From positions 124,001-188,000 of the forward strand of contig JBDOQK010000002.1 of the NCBI GenBank assembly GCA_040437565.1: a stretch of 64,000 nucleotides of DNA, written 5' to 3'. The translations under genes and the position numbers were made by a program. The notes beneath the pieces are model-generated. The model made no database searches, was not told the origin of the DNA, and worked only from the letters and a program-made list of their open reading frames with translations. Positions 48,894 through 59,633 of this stretch are shown here, piece after piece. How positions within the stretch are numbered: position 1 is the first letter of the stretch; each line of letters opens with the position of its first letter. This DNA is from Albugo candida. Taxonomy: Eukaryota > Oomycota > Peronosporomycetes > Albuginales.

Positions 48894-49331
48894 GCTGTCA
48901 GGAATGAGCTTTAGGGTCTACTTCATATAGTTCTCAGCGATTAGTCAATGCAATTCAAAACGATCACTTTATTTTTAGTTTAACTGTAGAAATAGCGTAA
49001 GCCAAGTTAAATGTTTGCTAGCCAAGTCCCACCTACATCTCTCTCTACCCTTTTCTTTCTCTCTAAATCACATCTCAATTGTCCATTCGTTCAGTGAGCA
49101 TTGCCTGCATGATATCACATGCGGTTTGACGCAAAGTCTGTCATACTTTTGTAATGCTGTCACCTCAATTAAGGTGCACTTAATTAATGTTTCCACATTA
49201 TNNNNNNNNNNNNNNNNNNNNNNNNNNNNNNNNNNNNNNNNNNNNNNNNNNNNNNNNNNNNNNNNNNNNNNNNNNNNNNNNNNNNNNNNNNNNNNNNNNN
49301 NTCCACCTTTCTAGAAGAAATATCAAACAAA
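48894..49331. promoter_or_regulatory. Divergent intergenic region between docking-complex gene and UFD2
   Basis: It must contain both promoters and includes a 100-N gap (49202-49301). There is no TATA box or other clear motif in the sequenced part. Pyrimidine-rich stretches occur at 49030-49060. Confidence 0.5.
49202..49301. other. Assembly gap, 100 N
   Basis: Run of exactly 100 N, 30 bp upstream of the UFD2 start codon. No flank duplication is seen. Confidence 0.98.
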
Positions 49332-52300
49332 ATGTCCGATTGGGTGAGTACATGGCTCAGAGGGAACGAGCAGGGCGTAAACGCAAATGTACCTCCAATG
49401 AATTCATCTTCGTCTGCACAAATTCCATCTGCAGATGAATTGAGACGGAAGAGACTTGAGCGTCTACAGGCAGCCCATTTTACAGAACAACAAGCCAAAA
49501 CTACAGATCAAGAGGAGAAAAGCCTTCATGCTGAAGCTGTTTTGGCGACGCAACCCTCCGAAAAGCCTACACCCCAGATTTCCATTCCTTTGCAATCAGA
49601 AAAACTCAGGGATACACGGGACGTAGACGTGAAAACTCCCAAAACAGCAGCGCTAAAGCGCCCGTATGTCGATAAGATGCTTCAGCGTATTCTTCAGCTG
49701 ACGATCGACCCAGAATCACGAAATACGTACATTTATATCCCAGCATACACAAACATGTTGCCCGAATCGGAATCAGTTTATTTGAACACGTCAAACTACA
49801 GCGAAGTTTTATATGCAAGGATAATCATCGACCCAGCCGAACTGATCAACAATCAAGATGCTTATCAGGTACAGACTCCAGTTGCTGTGGTACTATACCT
49901 TGAGCAGTGTTATTATCGCTGCCTGGATGAATTAGACATATTGCGGTCGACTCGAACGCTTCGATCACTGGATACTGCGCAACGTCAAGAAGCTATTGAC
50001 TGCGTCGAATCACTGAAAGATATGTGCATCAGTTATACTGTCACAGCCTTGATTGAGCCAGAGATATTTCCTTACCAGACGGGAACCATCATGCAGGATG
50101 CGTGGGAAAAAGTGATTCGAACTCAAGTTAACGCTCATACGCCTACTTTTATTGAGAAGGTTGCTCTTGAACTTGATCAACAGAACGAAGAAGAATTTGT
50201 GCGTATATTTGCATCGATCTTCCAAAAGTTGATTGCTGAGCTTTTCAGCATTCAGCCGCCGTCTTTATTCTCCAATTTCTACGAGAATCTGAATTTGCTG
50301 GCGATTTTGTCTCGCATCAAAACAGTTGCCGCAGTATTTACGCAAATCAATGGGTTCCTCCTGACACCAGGCAACCATTTTACTGGAAGACGACTGCAAG
50401 ATGCTACAGCGCTTGGAATTGTATTGCGGTTCAGTACTTATCAGGACCCAAATGTGCAGCAAATGTTTAGTCACATCACGAAGCGGACGAAACAAGAAGT
50501 AGATCACAATATTTACGGTCTTCAGCTTAAGATGACTAGTCTACAATCCGCTGCAACTGACATCTTCAAATCGATGCTCAAAGCAGGTCCTATGACGAGG
50601 AATCGAGTACTTCAATGGTTCGAACAAGCAATGCAAGTGAATGCCGAACGAGCAAAAGAAAACCCTGATGCAAATATCACTTCCACCAATGGAATGATGC
50701 TCAATCTCACGATGGTTCTACTCCGTCTATGTGGTCCATTTTTATCGCTGGATGCGAAGAAAGCCGATTTGATCGATGTAAAGTTTCTGACAAGCTCATC
50801 CTCCATCTTTCCTGCCGATGTCACCAAATTGATCCCGTCTTCGCATCCGGATGCGGATTCTGGTGAAAAACCAGCAAGCGAGAATTTCAATTTTGTCACG
50901 CGCTGTTTCTTTCTAACAGCCCGAGCGGTACATCTTGGTCCAGTTGCTGCGATTTCGCAGTATATGCGCTTAGCTCGCCAGCTTTCTTTCATCCAAAGTC
51001 GATTGAATGAAGATTCAGATCCTCGTATGCGCGCACATTTTGAAGCTTTGGTCAGTTCGAAGATTGTTATGGACGCTGAATTGCTACATCCAGAGCTGGT
51101 ACACGAACTCATCCGATTTGTGCAATTGTCTTCCTATGTGGCTGTTTCGGTCTGCAAAGCAGCCAGTGCGCAAAACTGTCAAGAATTCCATCTACCGCTT
51201 GCCGATCCCGTGAATGTCGGTCCACAAGATGCTTTGTTGATGTTTCCAGCACATTTCATTGAGGATATATGCGCCGTGTTGATCTTCATATCGCGAGTCT
51301 CACCAAAGTCGTTGAGTACTTTTGCATTGGACCCATTGCTCGACATGATTCTGATCTTCCTTTCAAGCCCATCGTATATTCATAGTCCTCACTTGCGTGC
51401 GAAAATGAGTGAGGTTTTGTATCATGTTTTTCTGCCGTCGGATGAGGCAGAAGAGCATCAAAGCGCTGCGTCAACTTTAGCAATTGATCTCCTTTCAACG
51501 TATCCGCTGGCTCAGGAGCATTTAGCACCTTGCCTTCTCGCATTGTATGGTGATGTGGAACAAACTGGTTTTTATGAAAAGTTGGAACATCGTTATCATA
51601 TCGCTTGTCTGCTACGCTATCTGTGGAAAGTCCCTGGTCATAAATCCGCGTTTGTTCGAATTTCGGCGGATGAAGATAAATTTGTCAAATTTGCTCATGG
51701 ATTGATGAATCACATCAACAGCTTGGTGACGGATGCACTGATTGCACTTCCAGAGATCAAGCAATTGCAAGAAGAGATGCAAGATGAAGCGCGATGGATG
51801 GCTTTGGATGAAACCGTTCGAGAACAGAAGCAAAATTTGTTAGCCGACAAAGAACGAACCGTGACATCGAGCCTTCAGCTTGCAAATGAAACCATTCACA
51901 TGATGTCTTACCTGACGACCGAAATCCAAGAACCTTTCTTGCGCAAGCCAGAGCTCGAAGAGCGTCTAGTGAGCATGCTGAACTGCGTATTGGTCAAATT
52001 AGCAGGTCCTCGTGGTCTCGAGCTCAAAGTGAACAATCCCGAACAATACCGATTTCGTCCAAAAGAGATGCTGAAAGAAGTAGTTGAAACACTTATGCAT
52101 TTTGCTGAGTTTACGAGTTTCCAGGAAGCAGTCGCACTCAATGGGTTTTACGAGGAGAAAATATTCAGCAAATGCAGCAATATTCTCCGTCGCACACAGC
52201 TCTTACCAGACCAAGTCATCACAAAGTTTGATGTTTTCCTCAACAATGTGGCACACCGGGCAAGCCAATTGAAAGATGACGAAGCAATGCTCGGAGAGAT

Positions 52301-52535
52301 TCCAGACGAATTCATGGATCCATTGGTGTGTACAATAATGAAAGATCCTGTCATTTTACCGACTAGTGGATACACAATGGATCGTGCAACGATCACGCAG
52401 CATCTTTTGAACGATCAAAGCGATCCATTCACTCGAGCTTCCCTTACGATTGAACAATTAGTCCCAAATATTGAATTAAAAGCTCAAGTGGATGCGTGGA
52501 TAGCTTCTGCTCGCGAAAGACATGAAACAAAGTAA
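49332..52535 (+). CDS. UFD2: Ubiquitin conjugation factor E4 (UFD2/UBE4), U-box ubiquitin ligase
   Basis: An intact intronless 1067-residue protein, the usual size for the family. It extends ubiquitin chains on pre-ubiquitinated substrates (E3/E4 activity) and works with the Cdc48/p97 ATPase in proteasomal degradation. The N-terminal 60 residues are variable and carry ADELRRKRLERLQAAHF, the short helical segment seen at the start of many UFD2 proteins. The large central core (about 250-960) is the helical UFD2 core. Residues 992-1067 form the C-terminal U-box: DEFMDPLVCTIMKDPVILP, SGYTMDRATI, DPFTRASLT, LVPNIELK, a RING-like E2-binding fold without zinc ligands. The ATG at 49332 follows the assembly gap by 30 bp; no upstream exon is needed because the protein starts like its homologues. 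Confidence 0.95.
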   Translation: MSDWVSTWLRGNEQGVNANVPPMNSSSSAQIPSADELRRKRLERLQAAHFTEQQAKTTDQEEKSLHAEAVLATQPSEKPTPQISIPLQSEKLRDTRDVDVKTPKTAALKRPYVDKMLQRILQLTIDPESRNTYIYIPAYTNMLPESESVYLNTSNYSEVLYARIIIDPAELINNQDAYQVQTPVAVVLYLEQCYYRCLDELDILRSTRTLRSLDTAQRQEAIDCVESLKDMCISYTVTALIEPEIFPYQTGTIMQDAWEKVIRTQVNAHTPTFIEKVALELDQQNEEEFVRIFASIFQKLIAELFSIQPPSLFSNFYENLNLLAILSRIKTVAAVFTQINGFLLTPGNHFTGRRLQDATALGIVLRFSTYQDPNVQQMFSHITKRTKQEVDHNIYGLQLKMTSLQSAATDIFKSMLKAGPMTRNRVLQWFEQAMQVNAERAKENPDANITSTNGMMLNLTMVLLRLCGPFLSLDAKKADLIDVKFLTSSSSIFPADVTKLIPSSHPDADSGEKPASENFNFVTRCFFLTARAVHLGPVAAISQYMRLARQLSFIQSRLNEDSDPRMRAHFEALVSSKIVMDAELLHPELVHELIRFVQLSSYVAVSVCKAASAQNCQEFHLPLADPVNVGPQDALLMFPAHFIEDICAVLIFISRVSPKSLSTFALDPLLDMILIFLSSPSYIHSPHLRAKMSEVLYHVFLPSDEAEEHQSAASTLAIDLLSTYPLAQEHLAPCLLALYGDVEQTGFYEKLEHRYHIACLLRYLWKVPGHKSAFVRISADEDKFVKFAHGLMNHINSLVTDALIALPEIKQLQEEMQDEARWMALDETVREQKQNLLADKERTVTSSLQLANETIHMMSYLTTEIQEPFLRKPELEERLVSMLNCVLVKLAGPRGLELKVNNPEQYRFRPKEMLKEVVETLMHFAEFTSFQEAVALNGFYEEKIFSKCSNILRRTQLLPDQVITKFDVFLNNVAHRASQLKDDEAMLGEIPDEFMDPLVCTIMKDPVILPTSGYTMDRATITQHLLNDQSDPFTRASLTIEQLVPNIELKAQVDAWIASARERHETK

Positions 52536-54658
52536 TTGTTGGTTGGCTATTCTTCTATTTGTCTGCATACGAGGTCGGATGGTCGAGCGATTGTGCGCAA
52601 ACTCGGAGGTTTGCTTTGCTGAACGGATTTGCGTGTGGGCGAACTGAATGTAGCTTTGCGCTGTTTGCGAATAATAAAAAAAAGTGTCATTTCCATCCCC
52701 TCCAAATAGAATTCTATCCGCTTATTGATACGTCGACACGGGTCGTACTTTGATTCGTGCTGTGAGAATCGATTCAATTTTCGCTTTTTCGTGGAAACAG
52801 TTAAGCGTCACATTTTGTTGTGCAACAATTGGTTCGAGTACCAAGCGATGGTGACATGGCAGGCGAAATTTGCTGCTTCCATGATATCTATGCATCGACA
52901 TTCGATATATGTGTCTCGTATTCTTATATGAGTCATTTCAGTCTGCATATTTCATGAGAGGAAAACAATAAAAAAACAGTGTCAAGAAAAATTAGTTAGC
53001 TATATCTCTCATCAAATTCCTTTTTTCTACGGTGTATTCTTGAGCACAAAGCAGAGTGATTAGAACAGATGAATTACTGCGAAAGGAATCGTTCCCTACA
53101 GCGAGAAAAAAAGTATGAAAGAAAGGGATTTAGCAAATCAGGAAATGTGCTTTTGTCGGTAAGCGTTTTTGTGTCGAGAACAGTTCATTAACTATTCAGT
53201 AGAGCAACAGGATCAACATCGTCCACACATGAGGTATGCAGATTGACATGACTCAAAATGCATCGTGCTGAGATTGGCTCATGGACGGACAGGGCTCCTC
53301 GACGGTTTTAAATGAGTCTGCCTGGCGATTGCTATCAAAATGAGATCTGACACTATTCAGCGCGGCGCTCAGTAATCGCGTCTTACCATGCACGGGATTT
53401 TGATTTGAAACGCAGTGATGGTGGAAACTGGTAAAGTCAGTTGCCACGAGAAGCAGCGTAATTCTCAGGAACGTTCACAAGTTTTGTAATTTAGAATGCT
53501 TCGATATTGTACGGCAATGCATGAAAAGACTTGACGCTATCGAAACACTCATGATGACGTAACGAGTCCTTCACAAAAAGGTTGATAGCATCAGAGACAG
53601 ACTGAACGCCTACCGTTTGTCATATTAGATAAAAGCAGTGTAGTAGATCGGAATGACGCACAACGAAGAAATACATTGATGCATCTTATCCCATTTAGAT
53701 TGTGCTTACAATAATTCAAACGTGCTAAACATCAGCAACATAACCCGCTAACCTCAGAGTGAGCAGGCACGTGCATCTACTGACAGCAGTTTGCCTCCTT
53801 TCCAAACAAATCCAACTGAGCAGTTGATAATGCAATTGATGTAAGCAATTTGAAGTAGCAAGCCAAATTCTCATGACATTGCGCGATGACGTAACCCAAG
53901 CAACTCGAATGTGCGCCTGTAGAAAGCAAATGTTGCCGCATTCATAGAAGCGATAAATGCATTGTCAAAATCATCGAGATAGAAATCTGAGTAAAGTAGA
54001 GTACCTTTACGAGTCAAGCCAAAGAAATGAGTCAGATATCTGATCAAGAATTATTTGCGACATGAGCAAATGCCAAAGTGTGAAGCGAAATTAAGCTCAA
54101 TTTCTGAATTTGGAATGAATATTCATTTCCCTTCGCGAGACTTCGAACATTACGTGAAACCGTCAAAGTGCTGTGTCGATCGATATGATGGGTTTGTATC
54201 GCTTAATCAGAAGGATCCGAAGAAACACTGACATGCGCTTTCCCATTACGATTTGGATGCATGCTTTGTGCATTACAGAACATAGATACACGCTGTCGAT
54301 TGGATCCAACGACCATGGAAGCTGCTCTCTCATAGGCCAATGCGTAAGCATACAAAATCGTGGTTGTGGTCCTGAATCAGTATCTGATAAGTTGCTGCTA
54401 AATCATCAAGCCTAAGGATACGCTTGAATCCAAGTAAGACGCGGCGGTCCTTCTCATACTGGATTTGGAAAGATTCAAGTAAAAAAAACAGCCATTTTCA
54501 GCAACCGAAAAGCTGTTGTGCTGTTTCCTGCAAAAGGTGAGGACAGATTTCTGGCCACGTCGTCAACTTCGAAGCAATTGTTTGTTTCGAGTCGCAAATA
54601 GATGTTGAGACGTATAGACAGTCTGTTGCTGCAATGCGACCATAAATCTGTTGGTATG
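52536..54658. other. 2.1-kb intergenic region, nothing recognised
   Basis: It lies between the convergent 3' ends of UFD2 and the PHD-finger gene. There are only short non-conserved frames, and no tRNA or other RNA gene that I can support. Confidence 0.5.
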
Positions 54659-56188
54659 CTATGCGAATATTTGTGGCTTAGGACGCCATTCAGTGACACC
54701 TTTGTACAGCGGGCGATACAGTCTTACTCGTGGCCCACTGACAATATCTTCTTTCTCGGCAATGTACAGCACCAGTGTATTTTTCGCATTCAACTCAATC
54801 CATCCGCGCTGATTGTTGTTCACAAACTGTATCAAATGCATCTTTCGGATGCTGTCATATTGCAGCACTGTCGCCCGCATCCATTCTCCTTGCTCTTTGA
54901 TGAAGCAATCAATGATTGCATTTATTAGAGCTTCTCCGATTGGAATCTTTGGAGCCCCAATACGCGTGTCTGTTATCGCCGAAGGAGGAAACGTCAACGG
55001 TGTGGCTGTTCTCATACCCATTACCACGAGACCTGGAACTGCATTCACGGTGTCTAGCCGTTGTAGTTTATACCCTGCAGCTCCAAATTTTGGCTCTAGA
55101 CCTCGCTTTCCAATGTTGGTCAGAACTGGACGAGGAATTGCTTGACTACGCAAAAGCGCATCCAACCCCGCTGTAGATTCCAGGACAAACTTGTACTGTT
55201 CACTAGGTCCTCCCTCGACCAATGTGTACTCCATGTCATCCGTGAGCTCGCTGGTGGACTCGTTACTTATGATTTCTTCTACTAAATCCTCATCGCTGAT
55301 CCACCTCTTCGCGCCGTAAATACGATTTTCTGGAAGATGTTTCTCACAATATAAAGCAAATGCATTTGTATCACTTCCAATAAGAAGACCGGCGTTCGCT
55401 GCACATTGAGGATGCATCCCAATATTACAACCTTCTCGCTCGCATGTGACGGAAGCACCACCGCGTTTACGACAGACGCAACAAAGATACCGAAAGCGTC
55501 CATTTTCAATCTCATCGAATCCATCGACTGGTTCTAATGTCGGCACATCTCGCATAATAAGTTCGGGAATCACAAGAGCACAAAGCACATGTACCCATTT
55601 CTGTTCTTCGAGACCAACTATGGTCGGATTCCCAGAAGTAGTCAGCTTTAGTGCGCCACCGTATTGCATGCATACGCAACACATCAGCTCGCGATGCAAA
55701 AGACAAGAAGGACAGTACCAAGGTCCATCCGCCTTCGTTCGAAGCAGTGCTCCAAAGCATTCCTCGTGAACTCTTGTACCACATTGATCGCGACCACACC
55801 CAATGACTTTTCCACTCGACCATAAGCCTTCACAAATATTGCAATTTTCCTTTGGTACATAATGCGGAATGAAGCACTCATCCACATACTCTTTCAGCCT
55901 CTTTAGAGTCCATCCGTTCAATTTATCAAGATCTATAGAGCAGTCTAGATGGTGTGGTTGCTTCCAGGTATGTGGTAGCACGGAAGAAGCCTGAGTGGGA
56001 ATCGACGATATCTCACGCATTTCAAGAAGAGGTTCCTCATCGACGACAGGATTATCGTTATGAGTGATGCTATAAAGTAATAAAAAAGCGCCTTTGAGGT
56101 CCGGTGGCGAAAGATTGGCAATATCGTCAGCCAATTGGCGACGTTGATCCCATGTCATATGTGCGGGAAACTCGGTCTCAATTTCCAT
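54659..56188 (-). CDS. Chromatin reader: NET-like, PHD and extended PHD fingers, C-terminal Tudor-like region
   Basis: An intact intronless 509-residue protein. Residues 10-40 (MTWDQRRQLADDIANLSPPD ...) resemble the extraterminal NET domain of BET proteins. Residues 116-162 are a PHD finger (CNIC ... CGRDQCGTRVHEEC ... WYCPSC). Residues 170-284 are an extended PHD of the JADE/BRPF type: CCVCMQYGGALKLT, WVHVLCALVIPEL, then LCCVCRKRGGASVTC, CNIGMHPQC and YCEKH. Residues about 435-490 (EWMRATVLQYD ... GWIELNAKN) resemble a Tudor or SGF29-like beta barrel. PHD/ePHD pairs bind histone H3 tails in acetyltransferase complexes, so a nuclear chromatin-scaffold role is inferred. Start is the first Met, just downstream of the glycosyltransferase gene and a gap. 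Confidence 0.88.
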   Translation of the reverse strand: MEIETEFPAHMTWDQRRQLADDIANLSPPDLKGAFLLLYSITHNDNPVVDEEPLLEMREISSIPTQASSVLPHTWKQPHHLDCSIDLDKLNGWTLKRLKEYVDECFIPHYVPKENCNICEGLWSSGKVIGCGRDQCGTRVHEECFGALLRTKADGPWYCPSCLLHRELMCCVCMQYGGALKLTTSGNPTIVGLEEQKWVHVLCALVIPELIMRDVPTLEPVDGFDEIENGRFRYLCCVCRKRGGASVTCEREGCNIGMHPQCAANAGLLIGSDTNAFALYCEKHLPENRIYGAKRWISDEDLVEEIISNESTSELTDDMEYTLVEGGPSEQYKFVLESTAGLDALLRSQAIPRPVLTNIGKRGLEPKFGAAGYKLQRLDTVNAVPGLVVMGMRTATPLTFPPSAITDTRIGAPKIPIGEALINAIIDCFIKEQGEWMRATVLQYDSIRKMHLIQFVNNNQRGWIELNAKNTLVLYIAEKEDIVSGPRVRLYRPLYKGVTEWRPKPQIFA

Positions 56189-56246
56189 TTCTAAATAACT
56201 TAACAGTTAGCATAGCGGTTATGTGAGAAAGAAACACGTTGTCGAT

Positions 56247-56346
56247 NNNNNNNNNNNNNNNNNNNNNNNNNNNNNNNNNNNNNNNNNNNNNNNNNNNNNN
56301 NNNNNNNNNNNNNNNNNNNNNNNNNNNNNNNNNNNNNNNNNNNNNN
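56247..56346. other. Assembly gap, 100 N
   Basis: Run of exactly 100 N at the 3' end of the glycosyltransferase gene; its stop codon is probably inside. Confidence 0.98.
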
Positions 56347-57642
56347 TATAGCACCTCGAAAAACGACCGCGGTCTTTCCGGCACCACACCAAGGAACGGA
56401 ACGTGTGCGGTTTTGTCTTGAGGTGCATGAGCTCACTTTTTGATGAAAATCTAGAATGTCATCCACAGTCTCCGCATATACTAAAGTTTGTATAGGCTGC
56501 TCCATCCCTGCGATCTTATTTCCCCTCCCAAGCTCGTGGTCGAAAATGTATTCACGTAAATCGAGAGCTTTGCCTTTTGTAGCTTGATGCTTCTTGCGGA
56601 TATTAAGTAATTTGTACGCTGCATTGCCACCGCATGTCTCCAAATTCAGATATTTGCGCACAACGTGAGAGAGGTGCATATCCTCAGCAGTTTCCCAGCT
56701 GGGTATCCGCTCTTTGAAAAAAAACTCGAGCCATTTTTGCTCAAAGAACCACATACCACTCAAGTAATCCTGAGTGACATATTTCTTGGTCGAGTTCACA
56801 TAATGTTTTGGCCAGCTCGTGTATTTTTCAAAAGTAGGTGCACGCAAATGGCCTCGATTTCCCCAGACTCCACGTTTATGCTTCATGCATTGGATGTATG
56901 CAGCAACAGTCGTGTTATCTATCATACGATCGTCATCAACGATCAGCACATACTTTGTCGTTGCCATATAAGCCAACAAAAATCGACCATGAAATTTGTA
57001 ATTGTAATTTGAGCTTGTGAATACAATATCTTGGCTCGTATTTGCTCGAACTTTTGCCACAACCTTTTCATAGTCCTTGTATTTTGACGAATTGAAACAC
57101 ATGACCCATACTTCAGGTCGTTCGACACGTTGTTGATCCAGTGCCTCTCTAAGCTGTTTCTCAAGAACGTCTTCCTTGCCCTTGAAGACGTTAAATATGA
57201 TAGTAGTTGACGTCGTGTTCTCTGCGAATTCAGATGTATAAAAGCTCTTTCGCATTGGCCAGTTTTCAACTGTTGGAATATCTTTCACTTTGATATGCGT
57301 GCGTGAGTGCCTTTGATAACCATGAATTGAAGGTTGAGATTTCATTGTGAACGAAAAGATGCTTGAAAAAGATACAAAGAACACTGGACATACAATCAGA
57401 CATAGGATTATATTTCTCCAGTGCCAGAGTTTGAAATGGAGGAGCCATTTCTTGTAGATGTCGAAACGTTTCATTGATTTTATTGCATGCAAAAGATGCC
57501 GAGCGCCGTTTACCAGCAAGATCGATAAATTGTACCGGTTTTCTGGCGGTACGAATTGGATGTTACCGTCGAGAAGAAAAAAGCAAGCGGTATAAGGAAA
57601 GCATGCAAATAATGATGATGCACTCTCGATAGAAGAAATCAT
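56347..57642 (-). CDS. Type II membrane glycosyltransferase, GT-A fold (C-terminus in gap)
   Basis: About 432 residues are visible. One transmembrane helix (NIILCLIVCPVFFVSFSS, residues 78-95 from the first Met) is followed by a lumenal domain. Residues 231-242 contain YVLIVDDDRMID, a DxD-type nucleotide-sugar and metal site, and residues 316-321 WETAED supply the acidic acceptor-side motif. Conserved aromatic blocks follow (QDYLSGMWFFEQKWLEFFF). These fit an inverting GT-A enzyme of the Golgi or ER, loosely like GT2/GT64. The donor and acceptor cannot be inferred. A second Met at 57474 would place the helix at residues 22-39 and is a good alternative start. The frame is open into the gap at 56247-56346, so the last residues are unknown. 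The mL43 gene ends only 55 bp upstream. Confidence 0.8.
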
Positions 57643-57697
57643 GCAATAAAAGCGATTGCGTTAAAAATTCCGCTTCATTTACGCAATACTTTAATGT

Positions 57698-58198
57698 TTA
57701 TGATCTTTGCAGTGTGAATTCTGGGAATTGCATATCTTGCTGCCAAATACCTTGAATGCTAGGACATTTCGTGATAACTGGACGTTTCATTTTAGTCATT
57801 TTACGCCCGCTTGAGTCTCTTAAGCGTTGTAGCTTTCATACCAGAAACACAATCAGAGTTGAAATATAAAAAGGAGTAAAAGCACGAGACCTGCAGCATG
57901 ATCACTTTCTGTTCCTTATTTTTGACATCGCACACTTTTTGCTGGTTTGTGACTCATTATATCGCAAGTTAGAGTTATTGTGATCAAAGTAACGAAATTA
58001 TAATTTACCATAATCGCCAATTAGAACAGGATGTCGACCAGGTTTGAGCTCTGTTCGGAAAGAGACTTGAGGATTCTCTTTCACAAACTCTAGAAACTGC
58101 TTATTGCTCAGAAAGTCTCGTACGTGACGACTACTTCCGCTGTGCTGACAGTAACGGATCGTGACCTCTTTCAATTGCCAAATACCGCGAGTTGCCAT
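57698..58198 (-). CDS. MRPL43: Mitochondrial large-subunit ribosomal protein mL43, three exons
   Basis: Predicted 122 residues. Exons are 58198-58009, 57934-57891 and 57832-57698. Introns 57935-58008 (74 nt, GTAAAT...AAAAAG, phase 1) and 57833-57890 (58 nt, GTCTCG...GAAAG, phase 0) restore one frame. The protein starts MATRGIWQLKEVTIRYCQHS and shows the L51/S25/CI-B8 fold signature: GSSRHVRDFL, ENPQVSFRTELKPGRHPVLI, then GDYV joined to CDVKNKEQ, and a final exon LQRLRDSSGRKMTKMKRPVI ... SIQGIW, the hallmark C-terminus of mL43. It belongs to the mitochondrial 39S/54S ribosomal subunit. It is divergent from the complex I subunit gene and in tandem with the glycosyltransferase gene. The middle exon is only 44 nt. 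Confidence 0.9.
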
Positions 58199-59236
58199 GT
58201 TTATTGTCCAGGTTCGATTCTTAAGTGCGCAATGTTAGCGCTAGGTTCCCAAACAAATGGACAGTGCAGTCAGAACGAAGAAGCGCTCAAGTATTCGTTT
58301 AATCGTGTTTACATCGAGCCGACGTATGTACCTATAGAGCAATGCTGAGTGCATGGTGACGTAAAGCAGCTATATAAAAAGAGTCTTTCAATATGGTTCC
58401 ATTACACCACAATATATATATCGATTCTACACTCAACACTATCCATTTCTTGTAAGAAGATGTATCAAAGTTGCAAGACTTGAAGAATTCAATAACGGAT
58501 CGATGAGCTTATTTGCACGCTCTGGTGTATAATAGGAAGACCGATCGGACGTTCCACGCGTTAGATAGTTGCCTTATAATTCGATTAGTGCAACTGACAA
58601 GACGTGATGTCGTCGTGCCAGAATGTCATCTAAAAGTAGTTTGGTACGTTGCATCGCTTCCAAACCGGCTACTTTTACCCAGTAATATTGGCTATTCCGG
58701 CCTTTTGATACAACGTTTCTTATAACGGGCTATATTGTTTGTGATCAAGTGCAATCGCATTTAAGCTATAGCGGTCTTAGCTGATTGAATTGCTTTCACA
58801 ATCGCTTAACAAAGAATCTCTATTATTCCTCGCGGAACACTTATGCTCTTGATGCATCGCTCCGCTTGTAGAAAACGAGATTTATCACTTCACGTAGACT
58901 CCACTTTCTTCCGTTATCATAATACTAATACCAGTGCTAAGCTTACAAAACTTGATGTCGATCGATCGTGTACTGTATCCTTTCAAACGCGTCGCAAAAC
59001 CGTTATTAGGATAGGAAATCACAGTCTTTCATAATTCAGTTCTCAAATCTCTATCAAAACTTCTCTTGAGCGATTGCAAAAGATGTAATGGTTCAAGAAC
59101 GCGTTACATTTCGACTGACTCATACGCCATGACAGGTCGCTGACATCTCTAACCGATTGTCTAAAAATCAATTAAGTTCTTAAAGCTGAGGCGATTGGAA
59201 TCCCATTTGCTTCATTTTCACCAATCACATAAAAGA
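58199..59236. promoter_or_regulatory. Divergent intergenic region between mL43 and complex I subunit genes
   Basis: 1.04 kb with no recognisable gene. Both neighbours encode mitochondrial proteins and are transcribed away from it, so it holds both promoters. A short TA repeat lies near 58411-58420. No specific operator is recognised. Confidence 0.45.
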
Positions 59237-59633
59237 ATGGATCCGGTGATCAATTCAGTGCCACGGAATCCGAATGATCCGCGTTTCCCGGTGCTTTCAG
59301 CTCAACCAAGCTCAAAAGAAGTGCGTCAGAATTTCAACTTTTCAGACATTATGCAGTGGGGAGCGTTAACAGCCATTTCTTTTCCTGTTGGATACATTTC
59401 CGGTAGAGTACTCTTCGAATCAATCGCACCAAATCTTACTATTTTAGTTTTCTTAAGGAAACCGAGTTGACAGGTTTCTGGCGCGTCCATCCATGTGGGT
59501 TACTGGACTTTTAGGATCTCTTGGCGGCTATCTTTTAGCGTATCAAAACTCATGTTTCCGTCTGCGAGGATTTAAAGATAATCGTGGGGACATTCGAGGA
59601 TTTCAGTCGCAGAAGAAAGAGCAAGGGCGATGA
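59237..59633 (+). CDS. NADH-ubiquinone oxidoreductase 21-kDa-type subunit (complex I), two exons
   Basis: Predicted 113 residues. Exon 1 is 59237-59402 and exon 2 is 59458-59633. The 55-nt intron 59403-59457 begins GTAGAG and ends TTCTTAAG (phase 1) and joins GYISG to NRVDRFLARPSMW. The order FPVLSAQPSSKEVRQNFNFSD, then a transmembrane stretch ending VGYISG, then RPSMWVTGLLGSLGGYLLAYQ and RLRGFKDN follows the N-terminal domain of the fungal and plant complex I 21-kDa subunit (YPVVDRNP ... GNFN ... GYLSG ... PSM ... GGLIGLMGGFMYAYQNS). It would be an accessory inner-membrane subunit of respiratory complex I. An upstream in-frame Met at 59195 exists, but the internal start fits the family length better. 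Confidence 0.85.

Noticed and set aside
52831-52845. ggttcgagtacc, resembling a tRNA B box
   Set aside because: No acceptor stem, anticodon arm or A box can be paired around it.
58513-58725. 70-residue plus-strand frame between mL43 and the complex I subunit
   Set aside because: No motif, no neighbour logic, and the region serves as a divergent promoter.
59403-59473. Later acceptor (gacag, ending 59473) for the complex I subunit intron
   Set aside because: It puts the second exon out of frame, whereas the TTCTTAAG acceptor gives the family sequence.
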